A stretch of 64,000 nucleotides of DNA from Lachnospiraceae bacterium. GTDB lineage: Bacteria > Bacillota > Clostridia > Lachnospirales > Lachnospiraceae. The first letter of the stretch is position 1. Each line of letters starts with the position of its first letter. The notes under the pieces are model-generated. The model had not been told where the DNA came from. It ran no database searches and saw only the letters and a list, made by a program, of their open reading frames with translations. Location: the NCBI GenBank assembly GCA_017441265.1, contig JAFRYE010000067.1, positions 31,948-95,947 of the forward strand, written 5' to 3'. Shown in pieces: positions 16,537-25,591 of this stretch. The position numbers and the translations under genes are program-made.

Positions 16537-16956
16537 ATGAACAGAGACGAATTGAAGACGATCCTGCCGCATCGCGAGCCGATGCTTTTGCTGGATGAGG
16601 CATTTTGCAACGAGGACGGCACGGCGACGGCGTACTATCAGGTGCAGGGGGACGAGTACTTCCTTCAGGGCCATTTTCCGGGGAATCCGATCGTTCCCGG
16701 GGTAATCCAGTGTGAAATGATGGCGCAGTCGGCGTGCGTGCTGTTCGCCGACCGGATGTCCGCCGGAACACTGCCGGTGTATACGGGAATCGACAAAGTC
16801 CGGTTCCGCGGAATGGTGCGGCCGGGTGACCGCATCCGGATCGACACAAAGCAGCTTCGTGCCTGCCCGCCGTTGTATTCGCTGCACAGCGAGCTCACGG
16901 TGGACGGAAAGCGGTGCGCGAGCGGGGATCTGTCGTTTGCGATCGTCGAGGCGTAG
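16537..16956 (+). CDS. fabZ: 3-hydroxyacyl-ACP dehydratase
   Basis: Removes water from 3-hydroxyacyl-ACP. 139 residues of a hot-dog fold. The catalytic pair is His46 in LQGHFPGNPIVPG and Glu60 in QCEMMAQ. ATG 16537 is preferred because AGGG lies five bases upstream; a GTG at 16525 is in frame. It is inserted between accB and accC, an order common in Firmicutes fatty-acid clusters. Confidence 0.94.
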   Translation: MNRDELKTILPHREPMLLLDEAFCNEDGTATAYYQVQGDEYFLQGHFPGNPIVPGVIQCEMMAQSACVLFADRMSAGTLPVYTGIDKVRFRGMVRPGDRIRIDTKQLRACPPLYSLHSELTVDGKRCASGDLSFAIVEA

Positions 16957-16977
16957 GACTGCTCGGAGGAAACGGAC

Positions 16978-18306
16978 ATGTTTACGAAAATACTGATTGC
17001 GAACCGGGGCGAGGTTGCGGTCCGCGTGATCCGCGCCTGCAAGGAGATGGGAATCGAGACGGTCGCCGTGTACTCGGAGGCCGACGCGGATGCGCTGCAT
17101 GTGGTCATGGCGGACGAGAGCTACTGCATCGGCGGACCGCTCTCGAGGGACAGCTATCTGAATATGGATTCCCTGGTGACGCTTGCCAAGCGCACGGGCG
17201 TTTCGGCGATTCATCCGGGCTACGGGATGCTCGCGGAAAATGCCGATTTCGCGAAGATGTGTGAGGACAACGGCATCGCCTTCATCGGGCCCTCGCCCGA
17301 GGTGATGCGGCAGATGGGCCAGAAGGAGATCGCGCGCAGGATTGCGGAGAGTGCGGGAGTTCCCGTGACGCCGGGAAGCGGAACGCTTGCGGATGTCGCG
17401 GAGGCGGAAGCGGCAGCGGAGAGCATCGGTTTTCCGGTGATCCTAAAGGCCAGAGCCGGCGGCGGAGGGCGCGGGATCAGCGTCGTTCGGAGCCGGGAGG
17501 AGATCGCAGGGGCATTTGACGCCGTGCGGAAGGAAGCCATGAGCGCTTTCGGGGACGACGGCATTTTCCTCGAACGGTATCTCGAGTCGGTCAAGCACAT
17601 CGAAGTGCAGTTGCTCGCGGATGCCGCCGGAGCGGTTGTCATCCTCGGTGATCGCGACTGCTCGGTGCAACGCAGGAACCAGAAACTGATCGAGGAGTGC
17701 CCGGCACCGGCATTGTCGGAGAACCTGCGCAGGGCGATGTACGAGGCCGCGGCAAGTCTTGCGAAGGCTGTCGGCTACACGACGGTGGGCACGGTGGAAT
17801 TTCTGGTGCAGGGCGAGACGTTTTATTTTATGGAGATGAATACGAGGCTTCAGGTGGAGCACTCGGTGACGGAGATGGTCTGCGGGATCGACATTGTCGA
17901 GTGGCAGATCCGGACCGCAGCCGGGGTAACGATACCGTTTTCCCAGGAGGAGATCGTGGGCGGAAAGCATGCGATCGAATGCCGGATCTGCGCGGAGGAC
18001 GCGAAGAGCATGATGCCGCAGGCCGGCAGGGTGGAGATGCTTCATGTGCCGGGCGGTGTGGATGTGCGCTTCGACTCGGCGCTCTACCAGAACTGTACGG
18101 TGACGCCGTACTACGACTCGATGCTCGGGAAGCTCGTGGTCTGCGCGGATACGCGGGACGGGGCGATCCGGAAAATGAAGTGCGCCCTTTCGGAATTTGT
18201 GCTGGTCGGGGTTGCGAACAACCGCGAACTTCACATGCGGTTTCTGGAGGACGGAGAGTTTGTCGGCGGGCGGTATGACACCGGCATTTGCCGAAGGGTA
18301 TTGTAA
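16978..18306 (+). CDS. accC: Biotin carboxylase subunit of acetyl-CoA carboxylase
   Basis: ATP-grasp enzyme that carboxylates biotin on AccB with bicarbonate and ATP. 442 residues, normal. Starts FTKILIANRGEVAVRVIRAC and has the ATP loop KARAGGGGRGI near residue 160. EMNTRLQVEHSVTEM near residue 285 is the catalytic metal and base region. ATG 16978 follows GGAGGAAA. Separated from accD by only three bases. Confidence 0.96.
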   Translation: MFTKILIANRGEVAVRVIRACKEMGIETVAVYSEADADALHVVMADESYCIGGPLSRDSYLNMDSLVTLAKRTGVSAIHPGYGMLAENADFAKMCEDNGIAFIGPSPEVMRQMGQKEIARRIAESAGVPVTPGSGTLADVAEAEAAAESIGFPVILKARAGGGGRGISVVRSREEIAGAFDAVRKEAMSAFGDDGIFLERYLESVKHIEVQLLADAAGAVVILGDRDCSVQRRNQKLIEECPAPALSENLRRAMYEAAASLAKAVGYTTVGTVEFLVQGETFYFMEMNTRLQVEHSVTEMVCGIDIVEWQIRTAAGVTIPFSQEEIVGGKHAIECRICAEDAKSMMPQAGRVEMLHVPGGVDVRFDSALYQNCTVTPYYDSMLGKLVVCADTRDGAIRKMKCALSEFVLVGVANNRELHMRFLEDGEFVGGRYDTGICRRVL

Positions 18307-18309
18307 ACG

Positions 18310-19143
18310 ATGGATTTACGAAAACTGTTTTTAAAGGCGAACAACGAGCCCGAGGACAGCAATCCGATGGTTCGCAGCCGCTATATCAACTGTCGCGGCT
18401 GCGGGAAGAAACTGTCCGTGGCGAGAGTCCGGAAAAACAATTTCGTCTGCCCGGAGTGCGGGCGCTATATGACGGTGCGGGCCAGACGGCGGATCCTGAT
18501 GCTCACGGACAAGCGGAGCTTCACGGAGCTTGACCGCGAGATGGAATCGCGCAACATTCTCGGATTTCCCGAGTATGAGGAGAAACTTGCGGCGGCGAAA
18601 GAGAAAAGCCGCGAGCGCGAGGGTGTCGTGTGCGGTACGGCATCGATCGACGGCCACCGGTGCGCGATCTTCGCGATGGATGCGAATTTCATGATGGGTT
18701 CGATGGGCAGCGTCGTCGGCGAGAAGATCACGCGGCTGTTCGAGTACGCCACCGTGCGGGGACTGCCGGTGATCGGTGTGACCGTGTCCGGCGGTGCGAG
18801 GATGCAGGAGGGAATGTACTCGCTCCTGCAGATGTCAAAGGTGTCTGCGGCGGTGCGAAGACACAGCAACGCCGGCAACCTCTACGTGGTGCTTCTGACC
18901 GACCCGACGACGGGCGGCGTGGACGCGAGCTTTGCGATGCAGGGCGACATCACGCTTGCGGAGCCCGGAGCCCGGATCGGATTTGCGGGACCGCGGGTGA
19001 TCGAGAAGAGCTTAAAGCAGGCGCTGCCGAAAGATTTTCAGCGGGCGGAGCGGGTCCTTTCCTGCGGCTTTGTTGACGCGATCGTGCCGCGGAGCGAGCA
19101 GAAAGCGTATCTCGCGAAAGTGCTCGCGATTCATGAAATGTAA
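18310..19143 (+). CDS. accD: Acetyl-CoA carboxylase carboxyltransferase beta subunit
   Basis: 277 residues. The N-terminal zinc ribbon has Cys28, Cys31, Cys47 and Cys50 (CRGCGKK..CPECGRY). The crotonase-like transferase core follows, with GARMQEG and the oxyanion region DPTTGGVDASFA. Pairs with AccA to move the carboxyl group from biotin to acetyl-CoA. Confidence 0.95.
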   Translation: MDLRKLFLKANNEPEDSNPMVRSRYINCRGCGKKLSVARVRKNNFVCPECGRYMTVRARRRILMLTDKRSFTELDREMESRNILGFPEYEEKLAAAKEKSREREGVVCGTASIDGHRCAIFAMDANFMMGSMGSVVGEKITRLFEYATVRGLPVIGVTVSGGARMQEGMYSLLQMSKVSAAVRRHSNAGNLYVVLLTDPTTGGVDASFAMQGDITLAEPGARIGFAGPRVIEKSLKQALPKDFQRAERVLSCGFVDAIVPRSEQKAYLAKVLAIHEM

Positions 19144-19169
19144 CGAGAGAATCCTGAAATATAAGCGGA

Positions 19170-19186
19170 CTACTAATGTAGAATAA
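19170..19186 (+). promoter_or_regulatory. CTAC-N4-GTAGAATA dyad in the accD-accA gap
   Basis: CTACTAATGTAG followed by AATAAA. It is one of four matches in the window to CTAC-N4-GTAGAATR, the others being at 27956, 38177 and 52105 (inside tsaB). It lies in the only gap of about 100 bases in the later part of the operon. It could be an operator or RNA element; the role is unknown. Confidence 0.4.
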
Positions 19187-19247
19187 ACGGCGGGAGACCA
19201 TCATTTTCCGGCGAGAAAGCGGTTTCGCCGGTGCGAGGAGTGTGCGG

Positions 19248-20003
19248 ATGGAGGATTACGATATTGTTCTCGGGGCGAGGGGTGACCGGCGCCTGATGGC
19301 GACGGATTACATTCAGAGGATGATCCCCGACTTTATGGAATTTCACGGTGACCGGCTCTACGGGGACGACCGCGCGGTCATCGCGGGGATCGGAACGATC
19401 GGCGGACTTCCCGTGACCGTGATCGGGATTGAGAAAGGGAAGACGACGGCGGAGCGGATCCGCCGGAATTTCGGCAGCGCGCATCCGGAAGGATATCGGA
19501 AGGCTCTGCGGCTGATGAAACAGGCCGCCAAATTCCGCCGGCCGGTGCTTTGCATCGTGGATACGGCGGGGGCATTTTGCGGAGTCGACGCGGAGGAGCA
19601 CGGCCAGGGCCGGGCCATTGCGGACAATCTTTGGGAGATGGCGGATCTGCCGACTCCGATCCTCTCGCTGATCATCGGCGAGGGCGGCAGCGGCGGCGCG
19701 CTGGCGTTGTGCCACAGCGACCGGATCTGGATGCTGGAGGATGCGTATTTCAGCGTCGTTTCTCCGGAGAGCTGCGCAAACATTTTGTGGAAATCTACGG
19801 AGAAGGCCGCCGAGGCGGCAAAATCCCTCGGGCTGACGGCAGAGAAACTGCACCGGGCGGGGCTTGTGGATCGCATCTGCCATGGTGACGAGCGGAAGAA
19901 ACTGGCCGCGGAGATCGCCGCGGAACTCACGCGACTTCGAGCTGTGCCGCAGGCGGATCTACTGGAGGCGCGCTATCGCAGATTCCGCAGCGTCGGCTGC
20001 TGA
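19248..20003 (+). CDS. accA: Acetyl-CoA carboxylase carboxyltransferase alpha subunit
   Basis: 251 residues, shorter than the 310-320 of E. coli AccA because the N-terminal helical part is reduced, as in many Clostridia. It has MIPDFMEFHGDRLYGDD near the start, NFGSAHPEGYRKALRLMKQA, and the active-site stretch GEGGSGGALAL. ATG 19248 has GAGGAG seven bases upstream; a GTG six bases earlier lacks spacing. 104 bases separate it from accD. Confidence 0.93.
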   Translation: MEDYDIVLGARGDRRLMATDYIQRMIPDFMEFHGDRLYGDDRAVIAGIGTIGGLPVTVIGIEKGKTTAERIRRNFGSAHPEGYRKALRLMKQAAKFRRPVLCIVDTAGAFCGVDAEEHGQGRAIADNLWEMADLPTPILSLIIGEGGSGGALALCHSDRIWMLEDAYFSVVSPESCANILWKSTEKAAEAAKSLGLTAEKLHRAGLVDRICHGDERKKLAAEIAAELTRLRAVPQADLLEARYRRFRSVGC

Positions 20004-20037
20004 TCCTACGGAAAATAAGAAGACAGGACGGAAAACG

Positions 20038-21708
20038 ATGTCTGACATCTATGAAGATTACTATCGGGAGATCAAAGCGCCGGACGGGTCGATCGCGCGG
20101 ATTGAGACGCGATACGGCGCTTGTTTTAATTTTGCGTACGATGTGGCGGATCGGTTTGCGGAGGAGTCTCCGGACAAGCCGGCGCTGGTGCACCGAAGTG
20201 CCGACGGGACGGTGACGCGGTATTCCTTCAGCGATATGAAGCGCCTGTCCGACAAGGCGGCCAACGCCCTTCGGGGGTTGGGCATCCGGCGCGGAGATCC
20301 GGTGTTTCTGCTTTTGAAGCGGCGGGCGGAGTTCTGGATCGCTATTCTCGCGCTTCACAAAATGGGCGCCGTCGCGGTGCCGACGTCCCACATGGTGTCC
20401 GCGGAGGACATCGCGGAGCGGGTGAAAGCGGCGGGAGCTAAGGCAATCGTGTGCGCGGGCACGCAGGATATCTGTGAAAAAGTTGCCGAGGCGGTGCGCG
20501 GGACTTCGGTCATTCCGATCTCGGCCGGAAACCGATATGCCGACTGGGCGGAACTGGATGAGCTCATCGAGGCGGCGGACGATGCGTGGGAGAGAGTTCC
20601 GACGAACGTCACGGACGACATGCTGTATTATTTTACGTCGGGAACGAACGGGGCGCCGAAGGCGGTGATCCATGATTTTTCGTATCCGATCGCGCACATT
20701 TACACCGCCAAATGCTGGCACGGCGCTGTGGACGGCGGGCTGCATCTGACAGTGGCGGACTCCGGCTGGGCCAAGTCCGCGTGGGGAAAACTGTACGGAC
20801 AGTGGTTTGTCGGCTCTGCGGTCATGGTGTACGACTATGAGAATTTCTTTGCCGGTGAGATGCTCCGGCTGATCGCGGAAGCGGGGATCACCACATTTTG
20901 CGCGCCGCCGACCATATACAAATACTTCGTGACGGAGGATCTGTCCGGGTATGACTTATCGTCGCTTCGGCAGGTGACAACGGCGGGTGAGCCGATGCCC
21001 GCGGAGGTCGCGAGAAAGTTCGCGGCAGGGACGGGACTGACGATCCGAGACGGCTTCGGACAGACCGAGACGGCCCTGCAGATCTGCACGCCGGCAGCCG
21101 GAACGCCGATCGCCGGGAGCGTCGGAAAGGCGTCCCCGCTGTATCGGATTGAACTGCTTGACGAGGACGGGAATCCCGTGCCAGCCGGCGAGGAGGGCGA
21201 GATCGTCATCGTACCCGAGAACGGCCAGCGTCCCATCGGGATCTTCAAAGGATATCTCGGCGACCCGGAGCGCTACCGCGACGTATGGCGGGGCGGCGTC
21301 TATCACACCGGCGACAAAGCCCGCGCGGATGAGAACGGAAACTACTTCTTCGTCGGGCGTAACGACGACGTGATCAAGTCCAGCGGCTACCGCATCGGAC
21401 CCTCGGAGGTCGAGGACATACTGATGCGTCATCCGGCGGTGTTTGAGTGTGCCGTGACGGGCTATCCGTCGAAGACCCGCGGCACGGTGGTAAAGGCCGA
21501 CGTCGTTCTGAACGACGGCTTCACGGGTGACACGAGGTTGAAGACCGAACTTCAGGATTTTGTGAAGGCCAATGCCGCCATCTACAAATATCCACGCATG
21601 ATCGAGTTCGCGGACTCGCTTCCGCACACCTCTAACGGGAAGATCAGCCGTGCGGCGATCCGGGCGCGGGACCGGGAGACGCTTCGGGCTGCGGGCAGAA
21701 GTTTGTGA
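20038..21708 (+). CDS. Acyl-CoA synthetase (AMP-forming), acetyl/medium-chain type
   Basis: 556-residue adenylate-forming enzyme that activates a carboxylic acid with ATP and joins it to CoA. Motifs: the P-loop YYFTSGTNGAPKAV near residue 200, DGFGQTETALQI, the YHTGDKA aspartate, and the C-terminal catalytic lysine in LPHTSNGKISR. Similarity is closest to the medium-chain (ACSM) branch. It lies 35 bases after accA, so it is probably the last gene of the fatty-acid operon. It could feed exogenous fatty or branched acids into lipids, or prime synthesis. The substrate cannot be told from sequence. Confidence 0.85.
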   Translation: MSDIYEDYYREIKAPDGSIARIETRYGACFNFAYDVADRFAEESPDKPALVHRSADGTVTRYSFSDMKRLSDKAANALRGLGIRRGDPVFLLLKRRAEFWIAILALHKMGAVAVPTSHMVSAEDIAERVKAAGAKAIVCAGTQDICEKVAEAVRGTSVIPISAGNRYADWAELDELIEAADDAWERVPTNVTDDMLYYFTSGTNGAPKAVIHDFSYPIAHIYTAKCWHGAVDGGLHLTVADSGWAKSAWGKLYGQWFVGSAVMVYDYENFFAGEMLRLIAEAGITTFCAPPTIYKYFVTEDLSGYDLSSLRQVTTAGEPMPAEVARKFAAGTGLTIRDGFGQTETALQICTPAAGTPIAGSVGKASPLYRIELLDEDGNPVPAGEEGEIVIVPENGQRPIGIFKGYLGDPERYRDVWRGGVYHTGDKARADENGNYFFVGRNDDVIKSSGYRIGPSEVEDILMRHPAVFECAVTGYPSKTRGTVVKADVVLNDGFTGDTRLKTELQDFVKANAAIYKYPRMIEFADSLPHTSNGKISRAAIRARDRETLRAAGRSL

Positions 21709-21887
21709 TAGTCTTATTCCGATCCGGAAAATAAAACCATGAACAGCCGTTTTGCGGCAAAAAAGAACATTGCATTTTTCGAAGCGAGGGAGTACAGTGG
21801 TGTGGCGTCGGTGTGCTCCCTTGTTTGCGCGGTGTTGACTGCGGAACGCGCGAGAGCGAACCGGAGGAGGAAAGGAACGATGGATCA

Positions 21888-22532
21888 ATGAAGTTTTGTT
21901 TTGAAAAAAGAAAGATCATAATCTGTTTTCTGGCGGTGTTCGGGATGGGATTTTTTCTCTCATTTCTGATCCTATGCAATCTCGGGACGGATCCCGCCAC
22001 CTTTATGAACCGGTCGGCCGCGCACCGGATCGGCATCAGTTTCGGCACATGGCAGTTGATCGTCAACGTTGCGATGCTTGTGGTTGTCTTTGCGTGCGAG
22101 CGGTCGCTGATCGGTTTCGGAACGTTGTTCAACATGGTACTGGTCGGCTATTACGCAGATTTCTTTGACTGGCTCTGGGGAAAATGCATCCCCGCCGAAT
22201 GGTTCACAAACACCCCGAGCCGGTGGGGCATTTTCCTTATCGCGCTCTTTTGTTTCATCATCAGTGCCGCCGTGTATATCAATGCGGACATGGGTGTCGC
22301 TCCCTATGACGGGATTCCGATCATTCTCGGGGAAGCGGTTGCGAAGCATTTTCCGAAGGTTCCGAAGATGCTTGTCCGGATCGCCTGGGACGGCGCGGCA
22401 ATCGGTGTCGGGACGGCGGTCGGCGGGATTCCGATCATCGGAATCATCCTGATGGCGCTGTTTCTGGGGCCGGCCATCACTCTTGTCAGACGCATCGGTG
22501 AGCGCGCCGCGCGGAAACCTGCCGAAGGCTGA
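21888..22532 (+). CDS. YczE/YyaS-family integral membrane protein
   Basis: 214 residues with about five membrane segments, starting MKFCFEKRKIIICFLAVFG. The pattern CNLGTDPATFMN near residue 26 and GFGTLFNMVLVGYYADFFDW match the YczE/YyaS/YitT-like family, whose transport role is unproven. The strong GGAGGAGG at 21862-21869 is too far from ATG 21888 but well placed for a three-codon frame at 21880 (ATG GAT CAA TGA). The TGA of that frame overlaps this start, so initiation may depend on reinitiation. A minus-strand hairpin-rich gap of 180 bases precedes it. Confidence 0.75.
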   Translation: MKFCFEKRKIIICFLAVFGMGFFLSFLILCNLGTDPATFMNRSAAHRIGISFGTWQLIVNVAMLVVVFACERSLIGFGTLFNMVLVGYYADFFDWLWGKCIPAEWFTNTPSRWGIFLIALFCFIISAAVYINADMGVAPYDGIPIILGEAVAKHFPKVPKMLVRIAWDGAAIGVGTAVGGIPIIGIILMALFLGPAITLVRRIGERAARKPAEG

Positions 22533-22639
22533 TCGTCCGGGACGGAAGTTTTTGTTGTTTTTTCCATAAAGCCGAGGGGAATCTTCGTATCTATGACAAC
22601 GAATGAACAAAGACCCTGACGCATAAGGAGGAAATGGCA

Positions 22640-23374
22640 ATGATCATAAAGCTTTTAGCTGCGATTTTCAGCGCTCTTGTCTTGGCGCTGGCGGGGGCTG
22701 TAGTGGACGGAAAAGCGGATTTTTCGAACCTGCGCGGCGGTGACAGAGAAGTCGTGTCGGAGAGCAGGATCGAGGCGCAGACCACGGCGGAAACGGCATT
22801 TTCCGAAGTGAAGCTGACCAAGGTCGGCAATCATACCTACTACCCGGATACGCTGTTCGACAACAGATACGTAAGCGAAGAGAATCGGAAGATCGTGTTC
22901 GCGGAGATGGAGAAAGCGGACAAGTGCCTTGAGACGGATGTTTACATTTCGGGATTCAACCAGGAGTATATGTCGGAGTATTTTCGGCTGTACGGGTATC
23001 GCATGACGGACGGTATCGTCGAGCCGGAGTTCTCGCTCAACACCGGGCGCGGTAGTGACGGCACGGTGTCCTGGGGATCGCACAAGTACGGTCTGCTCAG
23101 CCTGCTTCCGGACGCGGGGTATGTCAACGGAGACGGCGTCCGTCCGGCATCGGAGTTTTTTGCGAAAGTGTACGATCTTGCGAAGGAGCACGAAAAGCAG
23201 ATCTTTAGGCACCGCAAGACGGAGCCGATCCGCGGGAACTATATGCTGAATGCCGACTTGCAAGGCAATGTATTTTACGAATTCACGATCAATGCGTACA
23301 CCACGATCCGCGTAAACGCGCGGACCGGAGTGGTGATGGAAGAGTATTACTGGGACGGCGTGTATGTCGATTGA
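22640..23374 (+). CDS. Secreted or membrane-anchored protein of unknown function
   Basis: I do not recognise the family. 244 residues: an N-terminal hydrophobic segment (MIIKLLAAIFSALVLALAGAV) that is a likely signal or anchor, then a soluble acidic, Tyr-rich domain ending with DGVYVD. ATG 22640 is chosen because AGGAGG lies eight bases upstream; an ATG six bases earlier is too close. The upstream DNA carries AACAAAGACC, also found before the next gene. Confidence 0.6.
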   Translation: MIIKLLAAIFSALVLALAGAVVDGKADFSNLRGGDREVVSESRIEAQTTAETAFSEVKLTKVGNHTYYPDTLFDNRYVSEENRKIVFAEMEKADKCLETDVYISGFNQEYMSEYFRLYGYRMTDGIVEPEFSLNTGRGSDGTVSWGSHKYGLLSLLPDAGYVNGDGVRPASEFFAKVYDLAKEHEKQIFRHRKTEPIRGNYMLNADLQGNVFYEFTINAYTTIRVNARTGVVMEEYYWDGVYVD

Positions 23375-23482
23375 CGTACACGCTCCTTTTTTTGTTGCCT
23401 TTTCTTCGGTGTATCTTCGGTTGCGCTTCCTGGTGACCTATGGTAACATGGAACAAAGACCTGTAAGCAAAGGAGAGCACGC

Positions 23483-24952
23483 ATGGAAGAGAGCGGTATC
23501 AAGAAACTGACATTGTTACATTCGAACGATCTGCACGGAGACTTCCTCCCGAAGGACGTTGACGGGAAGGAGACCGGAGGACTCTCCCGGCTTGCGGGAT
23601 ACGTCGGCAAGATCCGGAGCGAGCGCGAGAACGTCATCTATGCGATCGCCGGCGACATGTTCCGCGGTTCCGTCATCGATTCGGAGTACCAGGGACTGTC
23701 CACGATCGATCTTATGAACAACTTAAACCCCGATGTTGCGACCATTGGAAACCATGAGGTGGATTACGGCTTTGCGCACCTTTTGTTCCTCGAAAAATGC
23801 GCCAAGTTCCCCATCGTCAATGCCAACCTTTTCATCACCATGAACAACGCCCGCGTCTTCACGCCCTACATCAACATCGAAGTCGGCGGAATGCGCATCA
23901 TGTTCATCGGAATCCTAACGGAGGAGGTTCTGGCGTCTACGAAAAATGAGAAGATCATCGGCACCTTCATTGATCTCGAGTCGGCGGCGAAGGAGGTCGG
24001 TATCATCTGTGACAACTACCGCACGGTGCGCACCGACATGACGGTTTTGCTCACGCACATCGGCATTGACAATGACCGGAAACTTGCGGAGATGCTCGAT
24101 CCCGACTGGGGCGTCAACATGATCATCGGCGGACACTCGCACACCTTCATGGACGAGCCCGAGATCATCAACGGAATTCCGATCGTGCAGGCCGGAACCG
24201 GCACGGGCGTGATCGGTCGCTTTGACATTCAATATGACACGGACAAGAAGGAGATCGCCGATATCAAGTGGCGCTGCATTCCGATCAACGAGGATACGGC
24301 TCCGAAGGACGAGATCATGGAGGAGCTGATCGACAGCTACCGCACCCAGACCGACAGCAAATACAAGCGCGTCGTGACGCGCTGGGCGCGCAAACTCACG
24401 CACCCCTGCCGCGAGCAGGAGACGGAGATGGGCAATCTCTACGCCGACATCATGGCGTGGGAGGCCAGCTACGACGTCATGCTGTTCGGCTCGGGCAGCA
24501 TCCGTAAGAAGGAACTCGGGCCCGTCATCGAGTACCAGGATATGGTGGAAAATACGCCCTTCGACGGACCGCTCTACCTCGTGGAAGTCACGGGCGCACA
24601 GCTGCGCCGTATATTCCAACACCTCTTCCGGGACGATGCCTGGGTCGGTGAGACGGAGTTCTACCAGATCTCTTCGGCGTTGCGCGTAACCTACAGAAAG
24701 TCGACACACACGATCGAATCGCTCACATTCAAAGGCGAGGATGTCACGGATGACATGCGCATCAAACTCGGCATTCAGGATTACCACTATAACAACTTCG
24801 ACGACTTCTTTGGCGTGCCTTTGGAGGAGGTCAAGACGAACATGAGACCCCGGGTTGTGGCGACTTCGGTCAACAACATTATCGAGGAGTATTTTGCGAC
24901 CAACAACGGGCTGGACGCGAAGGTGGACGGACGAATTACGATTCTGGAATAA
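23483..24952 (+). CDS. 5'-nucleotidase/cyclic-phosphodiesterase family protein without signal peptide
   Basis: 489 residues of the UshA type. The metallophosphatase domain has LLHSNDLHGDF (metal-binding D and H), AGDMFRGS, IGNHEVDYG and GGHSHT. The C-terminal nucleotide-specificity domain runs from about residue 300. Unusually, no signal peptide or membrane segment precedes the first motif, so the enzyme is probably cytoplasmic, unlike its relative at 31779. RBS AAGGAG lies nine bases before ATG 23483. A likely promoter is TTGCGC-17-TAACAT just upstream. A terminator follows. Confidence 0.85.
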   Translation: MEESGIKKLTLLHSNDLHGDFLPKDVDGKETGGLSRLAGYVGKIRSERENVIYAIAGDMFRGSVIDSEYQGLSTIDLMNNLNPDVATIGNHEVDYGFAHLLFLEKCAKFPIVNANLFITMNNARVFTPYINIEVGGMRIMFIGILTEEVLASTKNEKIIGTFIDLESAAKEVGIICDNYRTVRTDMTVLLTHIGIDNDRKLAEMLDPDWGVNMIIGGHSHTFMDEPEIINGIPIVQAGTGTGVIGRFDIQYDTDKKEIADIKWRCIPINEDTAPKDEIMEELIDSYRTQTDSKYKRVVTRWARKLTHPCREQETEMGNLYADIMAWEASYDVMLFGSGSIRKKELGPVIEYQDMVENTPFDGPLYLVEVTGAQLRRIFQHLFRDDAWVGETEFYQISSALRVTYRKSTHTIESLTFKGEDVTDDMRIKLGIQDYHYNNFDDFFGVPLEEVKTNMRPRVVATSVNNIIEEYFATNNGLDAKVDGRITILE

Positions 24953-24958
24953 AACAGA

Positions 24959-24990
24959 CGGCAGGCTCCGAGGCGGGCCTGCCGCATTTT
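24959..24990 (+). terminator. Terminator after the 5'-nucleotidase gene
   Basis: Eight-pair perfect stem, CGGCAGGC (24959-24966) with GCCTGCCG (24977-24984), followed by CATTTTT. It separates the nucleotidase from the sigma factor gene. Confidence 0.75.
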
Positions 24991-25060
24991 TCATGAACAA
25001 ACAAAACAACCGAAAAAAACATCATTTTCGTGCATCATAGTCAGTGAGGAGGTGAAATCG

Positions 25061-25591
25061 ATGCCGGCAGATAAGGATCAACTTACTCAGTGGTTACATG
25101 AGATAAAACAGAGTCGGGAGGCATTTGCCGCGTTGTATGCAGAGATGAGCCGCCCGATGTACACCGTAGCCTGCCGAATTCTGCACAACCGTGCGGATGC
25201 GGAGGATGCGGTGCAGGAAGCGTTTATGAAACTGCTTCGGAGAGAATGCACGGATGATATTGAGAACGGTCGCGCGTACCTGTTGCAGACCGTGCGGAAC
25301 GAGGCGCTGATGATCCTGCGCAAACGCTCGCACGAGGAACTGCATGAGGACGTGGCGGCGGAAGAGCAGGACCGCCCGGACAACTTCGCGTGGGACAATG
25401 AGATGATGATCACAGAGGCAGTCGAACATCTCAAACCGGAGGAACGGGACATATTTACGCTGCATGTCAACGGTGATCTGACGTTTGAGGAGATCGCAAA
25501 GATCATGGACATGTCGTTGCCGGCGGTTTATCGAAAGTATCGGAAGGCGCTTGACCGGTTGCGGAAAATGATGAACGGAGGCAACATATGA
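25061..25591 (+). CDS. ECF-type RNA polymerase sigma factor
   Basis: 176 residues. Region 2 shows YTVACRILHNRADAEDAVQEAFMKLLR and region 4 shows LKPEERDIFTLHVNGDLTFEEIAKIMDMSLPAVYRKYRKAL, the two conserved parts of ECF (group 4) sigma factors. ATG 25061 follows a very strong AGGAGGTGA. The last four bases overlap the start of the membrane protein gene, the arrangement expected for a sigma factor and its anti-sigma or sensor partner. The target promoters are unknown. Confidence 0.92.
   Translation: MPADKDQLTQWLHEIKQSREAFAALYAEMSRPMYTVACRILHNRADAEDAVQEAFMKLLRRECTDDIENGRAYLLQTVRNEALMILRKRSHEELHEDVAAEEQDRPDNFAWDNEMMITEAVEHLKPEERDIFTLHVNGDLTFEEIAKIMDMSLPAVYRKYRKALDRLRKMMNGGNI

Noticed and set aside
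19144..19247. A sigma-A promoter overlapping the CTAC dyad before accA
   Set aside because: TAGAAT could be a -10, but no -35 is found 16-18 bases upstream here or at the copy at 27956.
24991..25060. An ECF-type autoregulated promoter before the sigma factor
   Set aside because: AAC and CGT words occur, but none at a spacing near 16-17 bases that I could defend.
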